A stretch of 55,542 nucleotides of DNA from Cladosporium sp. IMV 00045 (lineage: Eukaryota; Ascomycota; Dothideomycetes; Cladosporiales; Cladosporiaceae): NCBI GenBank assembly GCA_001931905.2, contig MSJI02000619.1, positions 1 through 55,542 on the forward strand. The letters run 5' to 3'. The translations under genes were made by a program, and so were the position numbers. The stretch's first letter is position 1. The number at the start of each line of letters is the position of its first letter. The notes under the pieces were generated by a model. The model was not told the origin of the DNA, ran no database searches, and saw only the letters and a list, made by a program, of their open reading frames with translations. This document shows, piece by piece, positions 23,651 to 33,735 of this stretch.

Positions 23651-23941
23651 TGCGTTATTGACATGTTTCCATGTTTCGCTTTTGCCATGTTTGAGGGCAC
23701 AGAAGATGTGCTATCTTTTGATCTAGAGCATGGTGTCTCTACATGGTATTTGACAAGACTTGGAATGACTGGGCACAGTCGTTGGATGATGAAATGGAAT
23801 GCCACTGGATCGTGAATTCAAGTACCTGGCCTCTAAGAGGCCAAAAAATCAGCCAATGACAGCACAAGACCGACGAGTATTTCCAAACCCTCAGACCCTC
23901 TGAGAGAGACACTATTCGGGCTGGGGCGATTCCAGCCAATG

Positions 23942-23961
23942 TTTTTTTTTTTTTTTTTTTT
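23942..23961. repeat. Poly(T) tract
   Basis: A run of about 20 T on the plus strand, about 170 bp from the tRNA-Arg gene and 590 bp from the thiolase start. It may be a nucleosome-depleting element of the thiolase promoter, or an old poly(A)-type remnant; neither can be decided from sequence. Confidence 0.6.
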
Positions 23962-24127
23962 GATCTACTTGTGAGAAACACAAAAAGTTTCCGGCACCAT
24001 CCGGCAAAGCAACAACGAAAGGCAAGATTTCTTCTGCGGTTTTGCTGGAATATCAGAGCTATGCCGAGCGTAAAGTGCAAAACAGCAAAAGGAATACTCT
24101 ATCCAAGATGGATGAGGTGGATCTTGT

Positions 24128-24199
24128 TGACCGACGCAGGGATCGAACCTGCAATCTCTTGATTCGTAGTCAAGCGCCTTGCCATTGGGCCAGCCGGCC
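24128..24199 (-). tRNA. tRNA-Arg (anticodon ACG)
   Basis: The minus strand folds into a full cloverleaf of 72 nt including the discriminator A. The acceptor stem is GGCCGGC paired with GTCGGTC (two G-U pairs). The D arm starts TGGCCC, the anticodon arm is CTTGA-CTACGAA-TCAAG with anticodon ACG, and the T arm is GCAGG-TTCGATC-CCTGC. There is no intron and no encoded CCA, as expected for a eukaryotic nuclear tRNA gene. A54-type wobble inosine would let it read CGU/CGC/CGA codons. On the minus strand a TTTT stretch about 37 nt downstream (24087-24090) could be the RNA polymerase III terminator. Internal A and B boxes (TGGCCCAATGG, GGTTCGATCC) are present. Confidence 0.96.
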
Positions 24200-26657
24200 T
24201 GATTAATTGTGTTGTTGATGATGAATTCACTGGCAAAATTTAATATAATGCACAATAAAAAACTCACCTGTGGAAAACTGCGTTGCCCCATCTACACACA
24301 TGGACGTGCGGTTGCATATAGACATTTGTTCTCTTTGGGGGATTCGTCGAGTGACAGATGTTCACCCTCTCTAACAAGAAGAAGGCGAAAATTTCACTTC
24401 AAAGCCTCACTGCGTGACGCGTATTGTAACGTCCAACAGGCACGGCCGGCTGTCCCTGACTTACAGTCATTTTCCCCAAACGACGACCTGCGGTCATCGG
24501 TGTATCAGAGTCGCGACCCAGGAGTCAGTCGTGTCACTTGCCTATCTCTCAAGGGGTCAAAACGTGCAGGAATTAGGGCTGCGCTCTGGAGATGATGATA
24601 TTGATGATGATGAGGATGATACGTATCCCGCGGGCGTGATTGCATCAACATAGCAGAGCAGTCTAGACGTCTCGGGGGACGTCGTGGTGAAGGATGATGA
24701 GGCATGCCATTGGAAGATGCACGCGTGGTGAGATCGACGCGCGGGATTCTTCGTTGACTGCCGCGACCGGCACTCGCTTCGCAGCCTCCCTCGAGAGAGA
24801 AGGAAGGTGAATGCCGTTGTCTCAAATGCAATAGCAGAAAGTCCACTATCAATCCTCGATGCCCTTCCAGATCGATCGCGATGCTTCTGGCGTGCGAGTT
24901 GCTCAGCGATTACCCTTTCCAGCTGCATAAGCGAAGCGACATGAGTTTGGAGGGGGAAAAAAAGGCAATCATCATCAAGCCATCACTTTTCCAGGAGGAT
25001 GCCTCTCACTGGGCAGCGAGCGCAATGTCCAGCAACAATAATGGCATATACTGAGACAGGCGCGCGCGACCGTTTGCGATGGAAAGAGAGATTAATTGTA
25101 TCCGCAGATCCGCTCTGGCAACCGGGTGCCAGCCTGTTCCTATTCCTGTCCCTGGGGCCACTATCCGGCTGATGTGGTTGCGCAACCCTCGTGGCGCGTG
25201 GCAGGTGAGGTTAGGTCAAGGCCGGCTCTCGCCGCGGAGAGCGAAGGAAAATGTGAGACAGGAGGGCAGGATTTGGCTGTTTGGTAAAAGGGACCTCACC
25301 TGGCTCCAACCGCCCAACCGCCAATTTCCGCATCGGGCCCGGTGCGACGCCTCTGTTCCAAGTTGCAAAGCTCATCCATCACCGATTATGCTCGCCTTGC
25401 ACCTTCGTAACTGTGTATGTACCTTGCCAATCCATCCGGCCACTCGTGCAGGTGGACAACGGCGCCCTAGGCCGCTTTCGATGGCGTCTAGCGAGTGAAT
25501 TGCCTTTTGTGGGCGTTCACTACCAGAGAGGCTCTCGTCTTCCCATGACCTGGAAAGACCCTAGCGGCGATCACGAGATGGGTCAATCCATTTCGGTGAC
25601 AGATGTCGGGGAGTGATCCCGCAGGATTTCTCGCTACCAGAAAGCCACACTCGAACTCGAGACCAAACCATACAGCCAGCCACAAACACTGATAGTTTCT
25701 CGCGGCGTCGGGCACTCCGCGCAAGCCTCTTACTGTTTGACAGTGGGGGTCATTGTTTTTGTTGTTATTCCCGTATACCAGCTATTCTGATCTTCATCCT
25801 GTGGAATGAAAGTGGAATCTACAAAAAAAATTTCAAGCAGCCGGTCTTGAATAGCGCAAGCGCAGCGTTGGCCAATGTCCTTTTGCTGATATTTTTTCTT
25901 TTTCCAGCCTGGCGTGTCAGATCGTAAGACATCATATCCGTGTCTGTGCCTGGATTGACCCGTCATTCTGGTTGCCACGTGCACATTTCAAGTCTCTTGT
26001 CAAGCCAACGGCCGCCCCGGGCAGGTGTTCGCACTGCCAAAACGCCTCTTCCGTTGTCTCAGCCTGCCCTCGGCGTCCTTGTTCTGGTCCCTTCAGGATA
26101 GGGCACCCAGCCAAAGTCAGTCAGCGAGGCGCCAGCCTTCCTCGAGGCTGGACGTCGCAGTACCGTGGAATCCGATTGGGCATCAGGCTCGCCCGTATTA
26201 TGACTGTCAATGTCATAACAGCCGATTATCTGGCCGGCTTCTGCCTTCGATGACACTGCCTGCGTGTAATCCTGATGGCCCTGGAAAGCTAGGACCCGCC
26301 TGGTACAGTAGCCAGCCTTGCTGGCTGGCGTGGGCTCTGGTTTCGCCAGGGCTATCCCGACAATGTCTTAAATGCGCTTGGTGCCTGAACACACGATGAG
26401 TATATCATAAGGGAGACCCGCGTGCATTCTTGTTTCTTCCCAATATCTGACGACATCACAACTCCCACACTCTCTAACCAGTACGCTCCTTCAGCTCACA
26501 CACATTCCTTAATTACCACAAGCAACAACTTCACGTCGATCACCCGGCAACACTCTTCAAATCTACCGTCGACATCACTATCATCGACTACGACATTTCC
26601 GACTTCTACGACATTCTCATCATTCTAATCATCTTCGACGACGAGATCCTACCAACA
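24200..26657. other. Gene-free interval, tRNA-Arg to 26.7 kb
   Basis: No convincing coding frame on either strand. Small structures include a GATGAT-type repeat at about 24593-24620 and a short hairpin AGCCAGC-CTT-GCTGGCT at about 26310-26326. The last 250 bases become A/C- and C/T-rich and are probably the leader of the next gene. Confidence 0.5.
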
Positions 26658-27083
26658 ATGGATCACCTTTGCCCTCGTCTCTCATTCCCATTGGCACCCT
26701 GCATGCAATGCCTTTCCGGTTCTCCTCCTCAGACCAAGAAGGTTTCCTCCAAGCCTAGTCGATCGAACTTCATTCAATCCACCGTCTTCCCCGTCCCGCC
26801 AAAGTCGACGCGCAACACAGCAAAGTCGAACCTCCACACCAAGCCTGCCGAAAAGCGTTCCCACCGATCCCACCGACCAAAGCTCAGCCTTCAGACCCGC
26901 CTGCAACCCATCCCGCAGAGACAGGTCATGGATGAGCTGTCGGCCAGTCTCGCATCTTTCGTCCTGCAGCAGAACGAGCCCAGCCAGCGATCCTCTCAAG
27001 CGCCATCCATCCGCTCCATGAGGAAGGACTCCGCGACCGCGCCATGGCTTGAGCCCATCGAGCAAGTCCAGGCAAACACTTGA
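26658..27083 (+). CDS. Small basic orphan protein
   Basis: Single-exon frame of 141 residues with start context CAACAATGG and consistent C-ending codon choice, unlike the surrounding shadow frames. The protein is Ser/Pro/Lys/Arg-rich in its first 90 residues (SKPSRSNF, KRSHRSHRPK). It has a short amphipathic helix around 92-108 (MDELSASLASFVLQQNE). An N-terminal cluster of three Cys (residues 5, 15 and 18) is present. No signal peptide or membrane segment is seen. I do not recognise the family. It resembles the gene at 37385 in its small size, single exon and pyrimidine-rich leader, but shares no clear motif with it. Confidence 0.6.
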   Translation: MDHLCPRLSFPLAPCMQCLSGSPPQTKKVSSKPSRSNFIQSTVFPVPPKSTRNTAKSNLHTKPAEKRSHRSHRPKLSLQTRLQPIPQRQVMDELSASLASFVLQQNEPSQRSSQAPSIRSMRKDSATAPWLEPIEQVQANT

Positions 27084-28531
27084 GACTGACGTGTCTCGAC
27101 CGATCGACGTGGTCGCCATCATTACCTCACAGAATCGCACCTCTACTATACCTTCTCAGCCAAATTCCAAAGCTCGACATGTGTGGAAGGCACAGCTGGA
27201 CTGAGCCTCGCCGAGTACGCTTGCTTCCCATACTGCCGCGACAGAGAGCCTGCTCGTCTTCCTGGATCTTACTGCATTCCTTGGTTCGAATCTTCAGCTT
27301 CACCATGCAACTTCCTACAGAGCCATTGCTACCACCACTATACTCTTGAGCCGCGCAGACCGCAGCACTTCGTGCACATCTCCACACAGTCTCGAATGGA
27401 GGATGCCACAGAGTATCCTCGTCGTCTTTCCTTCGCTCGAACTTGTTTTCGCGCTTTGAATTCCGACAACAAAAGCGAAAGAGATCCCAAGAGATCGAGG
27501 AAGACTGAAGGCGAAAAAGCAATTTCGACTTCTCACAATTACTATTTTTCTGCTTTCACGCGACGGCTGGACCGACAGCCTGAACACTGCAATTTTTCCA
27601 ACCTGTTACCATAATTTCTACATTAGTTTATTATCATATGAATTTATTCTTTCTTCAACATCCATTTGAGTCAGTTGCCTTGATTTGAAAATTCTCCCGG
27701 GCAGTGAGGAGATTACTGTGACTTGTCTAGGGACCGTAGTGGCCGACTGACGATAGTTTCCTAGGATGACCCTTTCATATGTGTGAGCCAGGGCCCGAAT
27801 CATTAGTGAGCATGATGACTGTCAAGACCCTTCCCTTTAGGCGGCCCTGTTGCAATTTCCTTGGTCAAGGAGTACCCCGACGTCGTTCGTTGGCTGGTGT
27901 GGTTCCAGACGTTGCTAGCCACTTGATACTCATTGAGTGAGTTATGTCAAGTTTCACATTGCCGTCGCATAGTATAAGATATCGAGTTTGGGAAGGGTAG
28001 AAGTGGCTTCTTACCATTTCCGTCAAGAACCGATGGGGTCGCCGATATTCGGGCAAGCGGCGACAGAGCTGCCACCGGATAGGACGTGAATGGAGGACTT
28101 TCACATGTGACAGCAAACTCTACACTTTTTGAGCCGAGGGCGGCGAGACTTGTGTGTGGCCAGGCGGAGCGAATCGGACTGAGGGCGCCAAAGGAACCGT
28201 GCGCTGCCGGGATCTTTTGGAGATGCACGGAGGAATTCATCGACTACAAGTCATTTTTGCCTCCTCCCTTTGCTAATCCATCAACAATCCATCATTACAC
28301 GACGCCTTGACGACCTCGAACGACCACCACGCACATCTCCGCGCATCAAAGCGACTATACACGCCGATTGCGGCCTGCGAAATATCATTGCCGCCTTCAA
28401 ATCCTGATCACGCGACACTCAGCCAAAGGCCTCGCGCCGTTCCTTTTCCTTTTTCCCGCGACCAGACATTCAGCACCGGTGACGACAACCTTCGCTCGCA
28501 CCCACAGTATCTTTGCCGCCGCACGAAAACC
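27084..28531. other. Intergenic interval, 27.1-28.5 kb
   Basis: Presumed 3' region of the small orphan gene and upstream region of the PRELI-domain gene. An open frame at 27183-27614 has no recognisable features. The frame of the PRELI gene is open back to 28307 but without an ATG, so that stretch is read as leader. Confidence 0.45.
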
Positions 28532-29156
28532 ATGAAGCTCTTCTCCGCCCGTCATGAGTACAACTACTCGTGGGAAGAGGTCTCCACAAACAACTGGCGC
28601 AAGTACTGTCCTTGGAACGACAAGGCCGAGCATGTCATCGGAGTGGATGTTCTGAGCCGATCGCTCAACCAGCAGACTGGCATCGTGAGGCACCACCACC
28701 ACCAGGCAATTGCCCTTCCGACATCTACTAACACAGTCATCACAGCTTCGTACCGAGCGCCTGATCACCTGCAAGCAAGCCCTGCCCAACTGGCTCAAAT
28801 CCTTCTTCGGCTCCAACGAAACCAGCCTCGTCTACGAAGTCTCCTACGTCAACCCGAAGGAAAAGTCCGTCACCATGTGCTCGCAGAACCTGACCTGGAG
28901 CGAGCTGCTGTCCGTGCAAGAGACCGTGCGATACACCGCCAGCCACAACGCCGGCAAGACCAATTTCGACCAGACGGCCAAGATCATCGCGCTCTGCGGC
29001 GGCTGGCAGAAGATCAAGAACAGCATCGAGGAGGTCAGCGTGGATCGCTTCAGCAAGAACGCTGCCAAGGGCCGCGAGGGCTTCGAGAGAGTCCTGGCTA
29101 TTTCCAGGGAGGTTTTCGCAGAGCAGAGGAGGCAGCAGCAGAAGCTCGTCGCTTGA
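28532..29156 (+). CDS. UPS2: PRELI/MSF1-domain protein, Ups2-like
   Basis: Two exons, 28532-28684 and 28746-29156, joined in phase 0 over a 61-nt intron (GTGAGG donor, CTACTAAC branch point, ACAG acceptor), giving 187 residues. The whole protein is one PRELI/MSF1 domain: N-terminal MKLFSARHEYNYSWEEV, then VIGVDVLSR, TERLITCKQALPNWLKSFFG and VYEVSYVNP. The MKLF start and the TERLIT block are closer to yeast Ups2 than to Ups1, from what I know of those proteins. Ups2 with Mdm35 moves phosphatidylserine across the mitochondrial intermembrane space for phosphatidylethanolamine synthesis; that role is inferred. It is shorter than yeast Ups2 because the C-terminal extension is missing. The start at 28532 is the first in-frame ATG. 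Confidence 0.92.
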
Positions 29157-30062
29157 GCGGATGGGTGAAAAGTAAAACAAGAGTAGACGGCATGTTTCAG
29201 TAATGTTGGGTTTCTGCGTTTTGAGCGATTATGGCATATGGCGGCGGCGTTTTTTCTTCTGTTTTCGACTTCCTGGTCATTTTTACTCTATTTCTTGGGC
29301 CTGGGGAGTTTGTGATACCACTCTCTGCGTGAGAACGGGCCCTTTTCAAAAGTCGGATCTCCCATTTTTGCTTCTTTCGCAGCGATCGCGGATTTATACA
29401 CCGGCTGGGATAGAATTGTCTCTATCTTCTCCTTGCTTGAGCCTGGAGATTTTTGTTTTCACTATAGGATACACCACTCGGTTCAATATCTTACATTAGA
29501 GCAAAAGAGAGGCGGTTTTGCCGCTCGAAGCGGAAAATGAAACACAAAAAATACACGAACATGAAACACTTCAGAATCATGGTCCCTTTCCGTCATTGTC
29601 GTGAAGATGCAGCAGCATGAGTTTATAGAAGCTGCGAAAGGCAAGTTTCGCATTATCGGCGATCCAAGTGTCCTCGACCCTGTCTGGCTGCGTCCAACAA
29701 CTTTCTCTCCAGTTCACCACAGACAGAACGTCGAGAACGTCAAAGACTGATCAAATCGTACAGTTCGGTGCGACCTCCGCCGAGGTCCCAATTTATTCAA
29801 CACATCTCCTAGCGGGCAGGGTCTACTCGCGGAGAAGCCCTGGAAAGGCTGTCTGTGGGTCACTCTGACATCACGATAAAGTGATCCATCGATGTCGTTG
29901 TGACGATGGAGCATGGAGATAAAAGAGTTGGCGAGTTGGTTTTCAAACTCCAATCAATCGATTCTTCTTCTTATTAAACATCCGCAATACCGTTGTCCGT
30001 ATCTCAGAAGCGTTTGTCGCCTATCAATTCATACAACATTTTGATCCAGTCAATCAGCAACC
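29157..30062. other. Intergenic interval, 29.2-30.1 kb
   Basis: Presumed 3' region of the Ups2-like gene and promoter of the SDR gene. No coding frame is supported; no STRE or other stress element was clearly recognised. Confidence 0.45.
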
Positions 30063-31077
30063 ATGCCTGAGCCAAAGTCTCCCTTCGATATCGGTAAACA
30101 AACCCGACTGACATCGATAAAGGAAATGTCTTCTAACAAACGTGCTAGGTTGGAAGCCCCCAGCGCCTCAAAACCAGCAGCCGCCTGGTCTCGAACACAA
30201 GATGGATCCCCTCCCTCAAGTCGACCAAGTCCCCACCTTCGACGGAGGCATGAAGACATACGAGCCTGCCGGCAAGCTCAAAGGCCGCAAAGCTCTCATC
30301 ACCGGAGGCGACTCTGGCATTGGCCGAGCCACTGCCGTTCTGTACGCCATGGAGGGAGCAGAGGTCTTCATCACCTACTTGCCTGAAGAGCAGAAAGATG
30401 CCGACGACACGAAGAAGATGGTCGAGGACAAAGGTGGCAAGATCCACTTGCACAAAGCCGATTTGAGGACCGCCGACGCGTGCAAGAAGACCGTCGAGCA
30501 GGCGCTGCAATCGATGGGAGCCATCAACATTCTCGTCAACAACCATGCCTTCCAGTACATGCGCGAGACCATCCTCGATATCCCGGAGGATCAGTGGCTG
30601 AAGACCTTCGACACTAACATTCACCGTGAGCAATTTACTGCCATCAACGTCTGACTTAATACCAAAGACTAATGCATTCGCGTAGCCTTCTTCTACCTCT
30701 CCAAATACACCCTACCCCACATGACCAAAGGCGACACGATCATCAACGACGCCAGCGTCAACGCATACATCGGCCGCCCGGACCTGCTGGACTACACGAG
30801 CACCAAGGGCGCGATTGTGTCTTTCACCTACGGCCTGAACAACCAGTGGATATCAAAAGGCATCCGAGTCAACGCAGTCGCTCCCGGGCCCGTTTGGACG
30901 CCGCTGGTCGTTGCGACCATGACGGAGGACTCGCAGAAGAGCTTCAGCGGGCCGATCGGCCGTGGTGGTCAGCCGAGTGAAATCGCGACCGTCTTTGTGT
31001 TCCTGGCGAGCACGGATAGTAGCCAGATTAGCGGGCAGGTCATTCATGCGAATGGCGGTGTTGTTGTGGCTGGGTAG
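30063..31077 (+). CDS. Short-chain dehydrogenase/reductase (glucose/ribitol dehydrogenase or YghA-like)
   Basis: Three exons, 30063-30093, 30149-30625 and 30686-31077, with introns of 55 and 60 nt (TTCTAAC and ACTAAT branch points), giving 299 residues. It is a classical SDR. The cofactor motif TGGDSGIG is at 62-69, the NNHA segment at 141-144, the catalytic Ser at 193 and YTSTK with Tyr206 and Lys210. VNAVAPGPVWTPL follows at 231-243. The 40-residue N-terminal extension ending in QVPTFDGGMKTYEPAGKLKGRKALITGG is typical of the YghA/glucose-ribitol dehydrogenase group, whose members use NAD(P) and are often stress-linked; the substrate is unknown. The first exon encodes only ten full codons, so the start would be missed without splicing. 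It converges on the p24 gene, with 184 bp between stops. Confidence 0.92.
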
Positions 31078-31261
31078 ATATTCTGGTGTGATGTGATCGG
31101 ACGACTTTTGACGAGAATCAAGGATTAGCCATATGTCAGCAGTAAAGAAACGGAATGAACAGAACAAGAAGAAAAGTGTCAAAAAATGCTCCATCTATGC
31201 ACCCAGCTCTCATGCTTTTCGTATCATCCCAGCGTTTTCTCTTGAAAAAAGAGACAATCGT

Positions 31262-32047
31262 CTACGTAAGCTTCTGCTTGATAAAGAAAGCCCTCAAATA
31301 GCTCAGCTGCCACGCGCACGTCACGCCCAAAACCGCCAGCTGCAGCAACGTCCACTTCACGACTCTCGAATTGACGCTCTCGCTGATGTCCCGAAACTCC
31401 GCCTCGCGCTCGCGCTGGAAGACCTGCTCGCGCTTGACGTCCTGCAGGCGCGCGTTCAGGTCGCGCACCTTCTTCACCGCGTCCTCGATCTTGTCCTTGT
31501 CCGACGACTCGATCTGCGAGCTGTCGCCGATGGCCATGTCCAGCTCGAACTTGATCCCGCCCACCTGCGAGCCGGAGAAGAGGAAGCCCGACGTCGCGGG
31601 GACGTTGGTCGGCGTGAAGCACAGGCGGTGGTCGCCGGCGTCGGCGGCCGTGAAGATGAATTTGCCGGAGGAGGAGGAGCGCTGCGAGACGACGCGGTGG
31701 TCGTTGTCGAAGGTTTCGTCGACGGTGATGAAGACGCCCTGGGATGGGTTGGTTAGATCTATGCGCCTTGGATGGAGTGGGTGTCGGCGGAGGGAGGATT
31801 ACCATTTCAGGGTTGGGCATGTACGCCCTGGCCTGCTCGTTCCATTGCGTTGCGGTGAAGTGTCCTGGTAGCCATGTTAGAAGTGTCGTGCAATGCGACA
31901 AAAAGGTGGCATGTTCATACCAACGACCAGCGTGTCCTTTGGCAGCTCCTCGAAGAAACATTTCTGGGAGGGTCCGTCGATGTAGAAATAGAGAGCCTGT
32001 GCTTGGCTGGCCAAAAGTGCCAGACTGGCTAGTATTGAGGGCCACAT
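31262..32047 (-). CDS. p24-family cargo receptor, Erp1-like (p24 alpha)
   Basis: Three exons on the minus strand, 32047-31921, 31864-31803 and 31738-31262, with introns of 56 and 64 nt (TTCTAAC and TCTAACC branch regions), giving 221 residues. A signal peptide (about 1-18, ending AQA) is followed by LYFYIDG and a GOLD domain with the paired Cys (in SQKCFFEEL and HRLCFTP). A coiled coil (about 140-190) and one membrane segment near the C-terminus (WTLLQLAVLGVTCAW) follow. The tail FFIKQKLT ends in a KxKxx COPI-retrieval motif. p24 proteins cycle between ER and Golgi in COPII/COPI vesicles and select GPI-anchored and other cargo. The pattern DETFDNDHRVV is typical of the alpha (Erp1/5/6) branch. 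Confidence 0.93.
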
Positions 32048-32758
32048 GTTCGCTGGGTGTTTGTGAAGTATCACCGTCGACAACAATTACTTGTACTGTT
32101 CGCGGCTTTCTTCTCCTGACGTTCCAGGCAGCTCGTGTTCCTGAGTCGTGTTCCTTAGGACGACGCCAAGGCTTCCAACGTTGCTTCAACTTGAACTTGA
32201 ACATCCTCACTTCAGTTCTGCACGATCTTCGACTTCACCACAACATGTGAAGACAACATCAATGAGACGCAAGTATTCAAACGAATATCTCTAAAGGTGT
32301 TGAACCCATTGCTCTCGGACATCATTTGCAACTCAAACAACGAATGGTAGTTCAACAGCAAGCAGCACTGCATCTACCTCCGCCATAAGTATTGCTTTTT
32401 CACTAATCTCCTCTGTCCTGTTCGAGTCTTTCTCTGTTCAATATGTGGCGAAGTCATCGATTCCAATGCTTGCCACTGACAGAGGTCTGCGATGCTGAAA
32501 GAATGGGCTCCATCTCCTGCAACAAAATCGAGGCGAGTCGACACACCTGGACTTGCCTCATAAATTATAATAGCGGTAAGCAACGCAGTAGGGACTGGAA
32601 GCTGTCAGCTGCGAATAACTTTCAGTATTGGCTCATAGCCGCCACCCAACTCGTCAACGCCGACAGTGAACGTATTCACTACCGATAGCCCAAAGAATAC
32701 ATAAAATCCTCGCAAGCGACCTTTCCCAACACTATCATCAGAGAGAATACTACCAGCC

Positions 32759-33184
32759 ATGTCGCAAAGCGAGCCAGCTATCGCCAATTCGCCCTTCTTT
32801 CGCCTCCCAGGTGAACTTTGGAACAAGATATATCACCACGCTCTCACCATCGACAAACCTGTTCTGGTGAACTCAAAAGGATTTGACGTGCCACCTCTCC
32901 TTGTGGTGTGTCACAATATTCGCTCAGAGGCTGCATCGATTTTCTACGCCAGGAACAGATTCGACGTCCTGTTCGAGTTCTACGACTCGGCATGGGCTGC
33001 CAAGTTCCTATACATAGCGCGAGAGCATACACGGGCGGCCAATCGGGAAGTAACAATGAGATACTTGCTATCCATCGTCAGCACACCAAATTGGCGGAAC
33101 TTCGTGCTTTGGATGTGTCGCATCCGGTATAATGTCCTTCCGCCCGCACCCTCTACGGCCAATCGTCTTTTTGGCGACCTCTGA
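32759..33184 (+). CDS. 2EXR/F-box-like hypothetical protein, possibly truncated
   Basis: Open frame of 141 residues starting in good context (AGCCATGTCG). Residues 13-30 (FFRLPGELWNKIYHHALT) match the N-terminal helix motif of the large, fast-evolving fungal 2EXR/F-box-like family. PLLVVCHNIRSEAASIFYARNRF (about 46-68, split here as PLLVVCHNIRSEA and ASIFYARNRF) is the second typical block. Such proteins are usually longer, about 200-300 residues, with more sequence after this block. The frame closes at 33182 just where another frame opens, suggesting a frameshift, an unrecognised intron, or a truncated copy. Function is unknown. Confidence 0.6.
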   Translation: MSQSEPAIANSPFFRLPGELWNKIYHHALTIDKPVLVNSKGFDVPPLLVVCHNIRSEAASIFYARNRFDVLFEFYDSAWAAKFLYIAREHTRAANREVTMRYLLSIVSTPNWRNFVLWMCRIRYNVLPPAPSTANRLFGDL

Positions 33185-33735
33185 ATGACGATGACGCCCC
33201 TCAATACGATTTCGCCAGTGACTGGGATTCACCCGCTTACTTGCAGAGAATCGACCGAAAACAAGCAATCCTCGCAATTGAGATATACCAATGCGTCAGT
33301 GAGTTGATCGAGGCGACAAGAATTCACGGTCCTGTGAGAACAGGCAAAGTCCCTACGGTGCTGGTTGATGACCACGAGCAACCACTGGGGCAATGGCTAG
33401 AGGGAGTGCGCCAACATTTGTTCATGTGGGACGATCGATGGAGGTTTGGTTATCCTTGGGACCACCACAAGTTTAAGGAATCGTCACAACACCGAGGGCG
33501 TCTATCGGCATGCCGAGGTCCGTTCAGTACAAGGCCGCTGCTCGGGATTGCTACCACGGGTATGGCGCGAGGCGAAACAACCACTGTAACTACAACCATA
33601 AGCAATACGGAGGGTCAGCAGTATCACCGCGGGATAATTCTGATGCCGGCAGCGAGCAGGCACGAATCTGCAACGACTCTGCAACATTCCAAGAAGCACC
33701 TCGTACATGATACGCAGACAGGGGTGCGCGTCTAG
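33185..33735 (+). pseudogene. Possible out-of-frame continuation of the 2EXR-like gene
   Basis: In a different frame from the 32759-33184 gene, the sequence is open from about 33133 to 33735. It reads plausibly at first (NDDDAPQYDFASDWDSPAYL, then a helix AILAIEIYQCVSELIEATR), then drifts into low-quality sequence after about 33490. An intron with a weak GTATAA donor near 33127 and an acceptor near 33218 could join the two, but that site is not strong. A one-base indel is equally possible. I cannot decide between the two. Confidence 0.35.

Noticed and set aside
23827..23843. Palindrome TGGCCTCT-A-AGAGGCCA
   Set aside because: Perfect 8-bp arms, but no known factor or RNA structure is linked to it; it may be chance.
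26310..26326. Hairpin AGCCAGC-CTT-GCTGGCT
   Set aside because: Isolated short stem with no nearby gene end or conserved context.
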